Part shown: positions 40,386 to 49,666 of the stretch, piece after piece
Layout: the number at the start of each line of letters is the position of its first letter
How positions within the stretch are numbered: position 1 is the first letter of the stretch
Origin: Deinococcus marmoris
Lineage (GTDB): Bacteria; Deinococcota; Deinococci; Deinococcales; Deinococcaceae
Length of the DNA stretch: 49,666 nucleotides
Direction: 5' to 3'
Assembly (NCBI RefSeq): GCF_001949125.1
Contig: NZ_MSTI01000095.1
Location: forward strand, 1-49,666
Position numbers and translations under genes: made by a program
Notes under the pieces: model-generated
What the model was told of the DNA's origin: nothing
Databases searched by the model: none
What the model saw: the letters and a program-made list of their open reading frames with translations, nothing else

Positions 40386-40493
40386 AGGCACACCAATATC
40401 GGCAATCCATCCTGGCCCATGCAGCCATTCTGCTGTGCCGACTTCCACACCCAACCCACTCTTGCAGGTCACCCACGCCATGCTCCTGGGGCT

Positions 40494-40661
40494 TCAGAAC
40501 TGCTTCAAAAACCTGAAGTAGAAAGCCCCGAAAATCATGACAATCCCGATATTCGCCAGCAGCCGTTCTCCGAACCGGTTCCTGAAGAACAGAAGATCCA
40601 CGGTGATCACCAGAGCCACCATCAGCGCGATAAAAATCCCCAAGACTCCACTCCTGCTCAT
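40494..40661 (-). CDS. 55-residue membrane protein
   Basis: Reading the minus strand gives MSRSGVLGIFIALMVALVIT..., with two hydrophobic segments (about residues 6-26 and 38-51) separated by the basic loop FRNRFGERLL and ending in a basic aromatic tail (FYFRFLKQF). GTGAGG lies 8 bases before the ATG, and a TATAGT -10 box (40685-40680) is placed to start transcription about 10 bases upstream of the ATG. Codon use and hydrophobic pattern look genuine. No family is recognised; small two-helix proteins often bind larger membrane proteins. An overlapping plus-strand reading frame here is low-complexity and unconvincing. Confidence 0.75.
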   Translation of the reverse strand: MSRSGVLGIFIALMVALVITVDLLFFRNRFGERLLANIGIVMIFGAFYFRFLKQF

Positions 40662-40910
40662 TTTGAGTACCTCACGGCGACTATAGGCGGCTCAACATGC
40701 CAGGAAATTTCGTGATCAGCAGCAGATTAAGAATCGGCCTGGAAATTTGATAGGAGGGGTCAGTCTGTCTCCCCGAATCTGAGAGAAATGAGAGCCAGGG
40801 GCACAAATTCACGCCACTGTCTGGCGTTAGCCTTTCTTTTGTACCTGAGCCAGAGAAATACACTCAGCACCATCCCCACATCTCATCTGCATTTGACCTG
40901 GAGGTCTTCC

Positions 40911-41831
40911 ATGAAAGTATCCACCCTGACCCGTTCCACCCTGGCCCTGCTGGCCGCCTCATTGCTGGCCGCCGCTTCTGCCAAGCCGATCATCGTGGGC
41001 AGCAAGCTCGATCCCGAAGCGCAGATTCTGGGGCAGATGATCCTGCTGACCCTCAAGAACGCGGGCCTTGAAACCACCGACAAGACCAATCTGGGCGATA
41101 CCGGCGTGAACCGCAAGGCCATCCTGGCCGGGGAAATCGACGTGTATCCCGAATACACCGGCAACGCGGTCTACCTGTTCCCGGCGGCCAAGATCACGCC
41201 CAAGCAGGCGGGCAACCCCGGTACCATCTACGGTCTGGCACGGCAACTGGACAGCAAGAACGGCATCACCTGGCTCAAGCCGGCCAATGTCAACAACACC
41301 TGGGTGATCTCGGTGCCGCAGAAACTGGCGACGGCGGAGAAGCTCAAGAGCGTGGCCGATCTGGCGAAATACGTCAATGGCGGCGGCAAGTTCAAGATCG
41401 CGGGCAGCCCTGAGTACTTCAACCGCCCCGACACCTTCCCGGCCTTCGAGGCCGCCTACGGTTTCAAGCTCAAGCCCGATCAGAAGCTGGTGCTGGCGGG
41501 CGCGACGCCTCCGCAGGCGCAACAGGCCGCCAGTAACGGCACCAACGGCGTGAACGCGGCGATGGCTTACGGCACCGACGGCACACTGGCGGCCCTGAGC
41601 ATGGTGGCCCTGACCGATCCCAAGGGCGCGCAGTTCGTGTATCAGCCTGCGCCGATCATCCGCACCAGCACCCTCAAGGAAAACCCGCAGGTGGAAGCGG
41701 CACTGAACAAGGTGTTCGCCAGCCTGAACGCCAGCACCCTGCAAGGGCTGAACGCCAAGGTGGCGCTGGAAGGCCGCACCCCGCAGGCCGTGGCCGAGGA
41801 ATACCTGAAATCCAAGAATCTGATCAAGTAA
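40911..41831 (+). CDS. Osmoprotectant (betaine/choline-type) ABC transporter binding protein
   Basis: The 306-residue protein has a signal peptide (MKVSTLTRSTLALLAASLLAAASA) and an OpuAC/OsmX-type domain: PIIVGSKLDPEAQILGQMILLTLKNAGLE, AILAGEIDVYPEYTGNAVY, and TDPKGAQFVYQPAPIIR. These are features of quaternary-amine binding proteins of the OpuBC/OsmF group. TGGAGG lies 6 bases before the ATG. The two permeases and ATPase follow downstream after a partial terminator. The exact ligand (glycine betaine, choline, carnitine) cannot be decided. Confidence 0.92.
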   Translation: MKVSTLTRSTLALLAASLLAAASAKPIIVGSKLDPEAQILGQMILLTLKNAGLETTDKTNLGDTGVNRKAILAGEIDVYPEYTGNAVYLFPAAKITPKQAGNPGTIYGLARQLDSKNGITWLKPANVNNTWVISVPQKLATAEKLKSVADLAKYVNGGGKFKIAGSPEYFNRPDTFPAFEAAYGFKLKPDQKLVLAGATPPQAQQAASNGTNGVNAAMAYGTDGTLAALSMVALTDPKGAQFVYQPAPIIRTSTLKENPQVEAALNKVFASLNASTLQGLNAKVALEGRTPQAVAEEYLKSKNLIK

Positions 41832-41847
41832 GCAGATTTTTCAGAGC

Positions 41848-41892
41848 GGGCGGTGGAGGGGTCGGAGCAAACGGCACTCCATCGCCCCTTTT
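41848..41892 (+). terminator. Hairpin with T-run after the binding-protein gene
   Basis: GGGCGGTGGAG pairs with CTCCATCGCCC (one G-T wobble) over an 18-base loop, followed by CTTTT. It may lower expression of the permeases relative to the binding protein. Confidence 0.65.
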
Positions 41893-42059
41893 CTATCGCC
41901 TCTTCTTCATCTTTCAACAAGAAGTAAAGCGGATTGGGCAGTAAAGCACCCCGTCCTCCTCAATGATGGGAATGTTTTTCCGCCCACCCTTGCCTCCGCC
42001 CCTGCCACCGTGCCCCTGATCCCGACTCCGAGGAGCTTCCTCTTGACCGTTCTGAACGC

Positions 42060-43241
42060 ATGACCACCTCTACGCTGAGTCCACAGGCCAAGCCTCGCCA
42101 CCTCGCCGCCTCGCCGGATGTGCAACTGATCTTCTGGCTGGGCGGCGCGCTGATGCTGGTGGCCTGCTTCCTGCCGTGGGCGCTGCTGCGGCCCAACCGT
42201 CTGGCATCTGGCATGTATATGAATCTGCCTGTGGTCTGGATGGTGCTGAACGCGCTGCTGGCGCTGGCCGTTCCAGTCTCGGCCCGGTTCCTGCCGCGCC
42301 TGACTCCACTGCTGAGTGGCGCAGCCCTGGCGCTGGGCTTTTACCTGCTGGGGGCGCGGATGACCGCCGCCATGCTGGATCAGCCGGAAATTGCGCGGGC
42401 CAGCGCCAGCAGTGGGCTGTGGGTGTGGTTGCTGGGAGCGGGGATTGCCGTGTATGGGGCCAGTCAACTGGCTTTGCCGGAGCGCTTCTGGAGCTGGCTG
42501 GCGTGGCTGTGGCTGCCCGTGCTGATTGTTCTGGCCCTGAGCGGACAACTGGCCGACTGGTCTGTGCTGCGCGAGCTGGATGCCCAGCAGGCCCGCTTCT
42601 TGCAGGAGGTGGGGCAACACCTGAAACTGGTGCTGACCGGGCTGGGTCTGGCGGTATTGATCGGTGCGCCGCTGGCGGTGTGGGTGTCGCGGCGGCCCCG
42701 TGCGGCAGAGGCGGTGCTGGGCTTTGCCAACGGTATCCAGACCATTCCCAGTCTGGCGCTGCTGGGCCTGCTGATCGCGCCGCTGGGGGCGCTGGCAAAT
42801 GCGCTGCCGTTTCTGCGGCAACTGGGCGTCAGCGGCATCGGCACGGCCCCGGCCCTGACTGCGCTGACGCTGTACGCGCTGCTGCCCGTGCTGAGAAACG
42901 GTCTGGTGGCTCTGCGCGGCGTGTCACCCGGCGCGCTGGACGCCGCGCGCGGCATGGGCATGACCGACAACCAGCGCTTCTGGCGGGTGCAGTTGCCGCT
43001 GGCACTGCCCGTGTGGCTGTCCGGTATCCGGCAGGCGGCGGTGCTGCTGGTGGGCGTCGCCAGCATCGCGCAACTGATCGGCGCGGGTGGGCTGGGCTAT
43101 TTCATCTTCAGCGGCCTGCAAACGGCGGCCAGTGACCTGATTCTGCTGGGCGCGATTCCCGCCGCGCTGCTGGCGATTGGCGTGGACGCCCTGCTGCGCG
43201 GCCTGGAAGTGCTGCTGACCCGGCAATGGGGGAAGGCGTGA
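42060..43241 (+). CDS. Osmoprotectant ABC transporter permease with N-terminal extension
   Basis: The 393-residue permease consists of an N-terminal membrane region (about residues 20-175, five or six helices) and a C-terminal ABC permease core (about 185-390). The core contains GIQTIPSLALLGLLI, a stretch typical of OpuB/ProW permeases, and ALDAARGMGMTDNQRFWRVQLPLALPVWLSGIR, the EAA-like loop. The usual OpuBB core alone is about 210 residues, so the first half is additional. No clear ribosome-binding site precedes the ATG. Confidence 0.9.
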   Translation: MTTSTLSPQAKPRHLAASPDVQLIFWLGGALMLVACFLPWALLRPNRLASGMYMNLPVVWMVLNALLALAVPVSARFLPRLTPLLSGAALALGFYLLGARMTAAMLDQPEIARASASSGLWVWLLGAGIAVYGASQLALPERFWSWLAWLWLPVLIVLALSGQLADWSVLRELDAQQARFLQEVGQHLKLVLTGLGLAVLIGAPLAVWVSRRPRAAEAVLGFANGIQTIPSLALLGLLIAPLGALANALPFLRQLGVSGIGTAPALTALTLYALLPVLRNGLVALRGVSPGALDAARGMGMTDNQRFWRVQLPLALPVWLSGIRQAAVLLVGVASIAQLIGAGGLGYFIFSGLQTAASDLILLGAIPAALLAIGVDALLRGLEVLLTRQWGKA

Positions 43242-43436
43242 TCCGCAGTCCAGGGGGCAAAAGGTCTAAGGATCTAGGAGTGTTGACCCCTCTCCCCGCG
43301 TGTGTGACTCGCAGAGCAGCACATCGGCGGAAGGCTGAGGGGACCACCCGACAACCTCGAAACCCAGCAAGTGACCGGGGGGCTTTCCCTACAGCCCACA
43401 ACCCACATCCCACATCCCAAGCCCCCCGGAGCAACC

Positions 43437-44377
<941 letters not shown>

Positions 44378-44381
<4 letters not shown>

Positions 44382-45124
44382 CCACAGTTCGCGCGACTGG
44401 GACGCGCCGCCCCTCCTCCGCGCTGTGGCTGGCGCTGCTGTGGCCCGCGCTGCTGCTGATCTGCCTGATTCCGGGGGTGCTGTCCAACCTGTTCGCGCCG
44501 CTGTCGGCAGGGATTCCGCCTGAAACCGGAGACCGCCCCCTATGGCGCTTGACCCTGATTCACCTTGAACTGGTGCTGGGCGCGGAACTGATCGTGCTGC
44601 TGATCGGCGTGCCGCTGGCGGTGTTCGTGACCCGTCCGGGCCGCGCCGCGCTGATGCGCCTGACCGAGACGATCACGGGGCTGGGGCAGACCGTGCCCAC
44701 CATCGCCATTCTCGCGCTGGCCGTGCCGACGCTGGGGCTGGGGCTGCCGCCCACCGTGCTGGGGCTGGTGCTGTACGGGCTGGTGCCGGTGGTGTCCAAC
44801 GGCATTGCGGGCCTGCTGGCGGTAGATGCGGGCGTGCTGGACGCGGCGCGCGGCGTGGGCATGACGCCCCGGCAGCGGCTGATGCGGGTGGAGTTGCCCC
44901 TGAGCCTGCCCGTGCTGATGGCCGGAATCCGCACCAGCACGGTCTACAACGTTGGCACCGCAACGATTGGCGCGGCGCTGGGCGCGGGCGGTCTGGGCAG
45001 TCTGATCATCAACGGGCTGTCGCAGCAAAATACGGGACTGGTATTGATCGGCGCGGTGCTGGCCGGGTTGCTGGCGCTGAGTCTGGACGCGCTGCTGGCA
45101 CTGGTTTCTCCGAGCGGGCGGTAG
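44378..45124 (+). CDS. Osmoprotectant ABC transporter permease
   Basis: The 248-residue second permease has five or six membrane helices with the family stretch ITGLGQTVPTIAILALAVPTLGLGLPPTVLGLVLYGLVPVVSNGIAGL and the ATPase-contact loop VLDAARGVGMTPRQRLMRVELPLSLPVLMAGIRT. A glycine-rich GAALGAGGLGSLIINGL segment follows, as in OpuBD/OpuCD. It begins inside the end of the ATPase gene (ATGA) and ends the operon. Confidence 0.93.
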
Positions 45125-45146
45125 CCAGACGTTACGATGAAAGGCG

Positions 45147-45291
45147 AACCCCTCTGCTTCGCAGCTTTGCAAGTCCGCCCCTTTGGGGCACCTCCCCCTA
45201 GAAAGGAGGCAAGAGTTGCGGAATTGCCCGGCCAGCAGTGTTCCTTGGCTCCCTTTTGAGGGGAGCTGGCTGCGAAGCAGACTGAGGGGTT
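45147..45291. repeat. 145-bp palindromic intergenic element
   Basis: AACCCCTCTGCTTCGCAGC (45147-45165) and the arm at 45269-45291 are inverted copies, the right arm having four extra bases (AGTC). Nested hairpins lie inside: GCCCC/GGGGC (45177-45189), CCTCC/GGAGG and GCTCCC/GGGAGC. No coding potential is seen. It resembles the hairpin-rich short repeats scattered through many bacterial genomes. Confidence 0.7.
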
Positions 45292-45318
45292 TCCCTTTCC
45301 CGCCCTACAATGCCCCAC

Positions 45319-46376
45319 ATGCGGATTCGTCTCGACCCCTGGCCTGTGGATACCCAGGATGGACAGCTTACTTTGAAGCCCTTCGCCGGACTGGTTTTTA
45401 ATGCAGAAACGGAAGCGTGGGCCGCCATTGCGCCGCGCGATATTCCGGCGCGGCTCAGGCGCGTGCTGGTGGTGGACGGCAAACCACGCATGGAGGCCCG
45501 CCTGCTGCTGGACGACGAGGCGGGTGGAATGAGTCTGGCCGGATTCGGCGCGTTCGTGGCGGGCGCGGTGGACCTGTGTCCGCACGGCACGCGGCAGGCC
45601 GAGTTGCTGGAAGTGGCCGCCCAGCGCGTGCTGGCCTACAGCAACGAGGGCGGCGCGGCGGTGGAAATGACCCGCCTCAGCCCGCGCAATCCGCATACCG
45701 GGCGGCTGGAATACACGCCGCACGTCTTCACAGGCAGTCAGTTGGAAGGCGCAAAGAGTAAGGTGCAGCGCCTGATGCTGGACGCGGAGGCCGAGCTGAG
45801 CCACAGACTGGCCTCTGCCCTGCCGCTGGACGAGCATGATCCGAATGCCCTGCCCGATACGCTGGTCTTACAGGACGGCCCGGTGCGGATCGGTGGCGCG
45901 GGCCGCGCGGTGCTGGGCTACGTTAAGACCCTGCACACCGATTACCTGGGCGCAGACCGGATTGGATTGCTGGGCACGCTGAAGCCGGGTGAACGCACCC
46001 CCGTCCTGCGCTTTCGTGTGGGCGATCAGGGCGACGGACAGGGTTCCGAGGGCCGTGAGCAGCGCTTTACCTGGTACGTGCGCCTGTGCGACCCGCCGTT
46101 TTATCAACACCCGCTGGCAGGCGTGATGCGCCTGGAAATGCACGCCCCCGAAGATACGGACTTCGTGCCGCGCGGCGTGCTGGACATTGCCAACCTGTCA
46201 GGGCAGCTGCTGTGCAAGCTGGCCAGCCAGCCCCACAAGGACGCCCGCGCACCGCAGAACCTGATTCCCACCGCCGCGCTGGAACAGGCGATGGGCCGCG
46301 CGATGGGCCGCGCCGAACTCGTGACGCGCCGCATCCGCTCGCATCTGGCGCGCGAATTAGGTAAGGAGGCGGTGGC

Positions 46377-46380
<4 letters not shown>
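45319..46380 (+). CDS. nurA: NurA-family nuclease, partner of HerA
   Basis: The 353-residue protein has NurA-type nuclease features: the first metal-binding Asp in [16 protein letters not shown] (D53), a second in [14 protein letters not shown], and downstream basic/aromatic residues ([26 protein letters not shown]). NurA works with the HerA translocase to resect DNA ends at double-strand breaks. The ATG at 45319 is 7 bases behind TACAAT (leaderless); the ATG at 45310 overlaps that -10 box and is unlikely. herA follows with a 4-base overlap. Confidence 0.87.
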
Positions 46381-48212
<1,832 letters not shown>

Positions 48213-48249
48213 ACTGGGCATAAAAAAGTGCCCTTCCGGGCATCATCAA

Positions 48250-48316
48250 TGCCGAAAGCGACATCGGCATACAGAAAGGCATGAGCGGTCAACCAGAGGG
48301 ACCGCTCATGCCTTTT
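48250..48316. terminator. Terminator hairpins between herA and the anti-sigma gene
   Basis: ATGCCGA/TCGGCAT (48250-48270) is followed by a perfect 15-bp stem, AAGGCATGAGCGGTC (48276-48290) with its complement at 48300-48314, then TT. An additional TGCCC/GGGCA hairpin lies at about 48229-48242 next to an A-run. The set serves convergent transcription, with A/T tracts on both sides. Confidence 0.8.
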
Positions 48317-48318
48317 CG

Positions 48319-49032
48319 CTACAACTGCTGCACCAGAATCGGCGTGGTGGTGGGCTGCGCGCTGCCGCCAGGCGGCTCCACGCTGACCGCCAGGGTCAGG
48401 CCGTTGGGGGCGTCCTGCACCAGCTTGCCCTGCCCGTCGATCACGCCCAGCGATACCGGGGTCTGGCCCTCAATCTTCCACAACTGGTAGACCTGCCCCT
48501 GCGGCGGCGCGGCAGCCAGGTACAGAAAAGCGGTGCCGTCACGCAAGCGCACCACCTGGCCGATCTGGGATTTGTCCGCGCCGGTCAATGGCTGACTCAC
48601 GGCTCCGGGCATGCCCGCATAACGGGTGAGCGGATCATTGGGAGGGCGCAGCGCGAAGAACAGCGCCAGCGCGGCGGCCAGTCCCAGCGTCCCCAGTCCC
48701 AGGGTCCAGTTTCTTCTGTTCGTGGCGGCAGCATTCTCTGAGCCGGACGGTTGCCGTAGATCAGAGAAGGGCACATTGGCACTGGGGCCAGTGATCCGGG
48801 CCAGTTGCGAGGGTCTCTCGGCGCTCAGGCGGGCCATCAATCGGTCAGCCGCTCCCTGGGGCACCTGACCGGGCGGCAGGCGCTCCGGCAGGGCGTGCAG
48901 GGTGGCCATATCGCTGCGGTACTCGGCCAGCAGGGCAGGGTCAGCCTGGAGGGCCGCCTGAACACGCGCCTCGTCCTGCGGCGACAGGGTTCCCAGTGCC
49001 AGGGCGATCAGATCGTCTGTTTGAATGGACAT
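48319..49032 (-). CDS. Anti-sigma factor, RskA-type C-terminal domain
   Basis: The 237-residue protein has an N-terminal helical region that would bind the sigma factor (TDDLIALALGTLSPQDEARVQAALQADPALLAEY), one membrane helix (about 109-127, WTLGLGTLGLAAALALFFAL) and an extracytoplasmic domain (QPLTGADKSQIGQVVRLRDGTAFLYLAAAPPQGQVYQLWKIEGQTPVSLGVI) typical of RskA/anti-sigma-K. The zinc H-x3-C-x2-C motif of ZAS anti-sigmas is absent. AGGTGA lies before the ATG. It follows the sigma factor gene by 98 bases. It should hold the sigma factor at the membrane until released by proteolysis. Confidence 0.9.
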   Translation of the reverse strand: MSIQTDDLIALALGTLSPQDEARVQAALQADPALLAEYRSDMATLHALPERLPPGQVPQGAADRLMARLSAERPSQLARITGPSANVPFSDLRQPSGSENAAATNRRNWTLGLGTLGLAAALALFFALRPPNDPLTRYAGMPGAVSQPLTGADKSQIGQVVRLRDGTAFLYLAAAPPQGQVYQLWKIEGQTPVSLGVIDGQGKLVQDAPNGLTLAVSVEPPGGSAQPTTTPILVQQL

Positions 49033-49130
49033 GCGTGTTCACCTGCCTTCTGCTCAGCGCCGCCACAATAAAGCGTGGGCGTTCCGATTTGAGCATATGG
49101 GATGAGAAATCGTAAAGAGGGGGCGGAGGG

Positions 49131-49666
49131 TCAGATGGTGCCGGATGATTCCAACAGGGTCTTCATGCGGCCCAGGGCCGAGCGGAGGCGTGATTTGACG
49201 GTGCCCACAGGCAGTCCCAGCAACACAGCCAGTTCGCTGTGGGTGTAGCCCCGGTAGTAGGCCAGTTCGACCAGCTTGCGGTGTTCCGGCTCCAGCCCCT
49301 GCACCGCCTGCTCCGCCATCAGGCGGTCAGTGGGATCGGCAGCGGCGGTAGGCGCATCCCAGTCTTCGATCTCCAGGGACGTATCGGGGCGGTCACGCAA
49401 TTCCTGCAAAAAACGGTGGTGCGCGATGCTGACCAGCCAGGTCTTGACGCTGGCCCGCGCGGGATCGAAACGCGCTGCATGCTTCCAGGCGTTCATAAAA
49501 GCATCCTGCACACAACTTTCGACATCGTCGGTCTGGCGCAGCATCCGGTAGCCCAGGGCGTAAAGTAAGCGGGCATACCGTTCATGAAGCTCGCGCAGGG
49601 CGTCTTCCTGCCCGCCCGCCATGGCCTGCATCAGTGCCTCGTCGGGAAAATCGGGGGGGAGGGTGG
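49131..49666 (-). CDS. ECF sigma factor (5' end outside the window)
   Basis: The visible product has sigma region 2 (LRELHERYARLLYALGYRMLRQTDDVESCVQDAFMNAWKHAARFDPARASVKTWLVSIAHHRFLQELR) and region 4 (GLEPEHRKLVELAYYRGYTHSELAVLLGLPVGTVKSRLRSALGRMKTLL). The frame stays open beyond the internal ATG at 49631 (P-D-F-P-D-E-A-L-M-Q-A-M), which matches the usual S/T-D-E-A-L-M-x start of ECF sigma factors, so the true start is past the window edge. Paired with the RskA-type anti-sigma it is probably SigK-like. Its own promoter is not visible. Confidence 0.93.
   Translation of the reverse strand, partial: TLPPDFPDEALMQAMAGGQEDALRELHERYARLLYALGYRMLRQTDDVESCVQDAFMNAWKHAARFDPARASVKTWLVSIAHHRFLQELRDRPDTSLEIEDWDAPTAAADPTDRLMAEQAVQGLEPEHRKLVELAYYRGYTHSELAVLLGLPVGTVKSRLRSALGRMKTLLESSGTI

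Noticed and set aside
40419..40715. 98-codon plus-strand frame in the gap after the kinase-like gene
   Set aside because: Polar, low-complexity product without a ribosome-binding site; the opposite strand encodes a convincing 55-residue membrane protein.
43242..43436. Intergenic CCCCTC ... GAGGGG region as another copy of the 145-bp palindrome
   Set aside because: Only the short outer arms are similar; the interior does not align with 45147-45291.

Overview
This is a GC-rich bacterial chromosome segment that I assign to the genus Deinococcus. Four things support this. The protein families and small ribosomal proteins look deinococcal. A NurA/HerA double-strand-break repair pair is present. 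No rpoBC follows rplL. At least a dozen start codons sit only 5-10 bases behind a TANNNT -10 box, the leaderless mRNA architecture known from Deinococcus. The species cannot be named from the sequence alone. No CRISPR array, prophage or complete insertion sequence is visible.

Layout: (1) 1-5666 is a translation/transcription block: tuf (5' end cut by the window), an FMN-binding split-barrel protein, rpmG-secE-nusG, rplK-rplA, and rplJ-rplL behind an L10-type leader. (2) 5775-8402 holds two minus-strand operons: DUF2239 / GIY-YIG / variant leucine-rich repeat under a tandem operator, and a TPR membrane protein with a small membrane partner. (3) 8670-11105 is a membrane GGDEF-EAL protein with a damaged EAL active site, followed by tRNA-Pro(GGG). 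(4) 11427-15267 has an acyl-CoA dehydrogenase, a lipoprotein, an HD-domain protein, trxB and an unknown gene. (5) 15299-22444 is a metal-homeostasis region: a Zur-like box, a COG0523 GTPase, rpmB, a ZnuA-like binding protein, then a cluster-9 ATPase and permease. A minus-strand phoX-type phosphatase with a Pho-box-like array and a GNAT gene interrupt it, and a 155-bp MITE-like element lies between ATPase and permease. (6) 22634-26028 has an ABC-F protein, a secreted protein, signal peptidase I and an FKBP.

(7) 26268-36405 is a galactoside-use cluster: DeoR-type regulator, ABC binding protein plus two permeases, GH42 beta-galactosidase, GH36-type alpha-galactosidase, galT and galK. Imported galactosides would be hydrolysed and the galactose passed to GalK and GalT of the Leloir pathway; galE and the ABC ATPase are not in the window. 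(8) 36472-40661 has a small acidic protein, a secreted type I pullulanase, a P-loop kinase-like gene and a 55-residue membrane protein. (9) 40911-45124 is a four-gene osmoprotectant-type ABC importer. (10) 45319-48212 is nurA-herA. (11) 48319-49666 is an anti-sigma factor and an ECF sigma factor running off the window end.

Intergenic DNA is rich in short GC-rich hairpin repeats, some shared between distant sites. The best candidates for new biology are the DUF2239 / GIY-YIG / LRV operon with its paired operators, the four 11-bp-spaced CTGA repeats ahead of phoX, and the Zur-like divergent promoter with an unknown partner gene.
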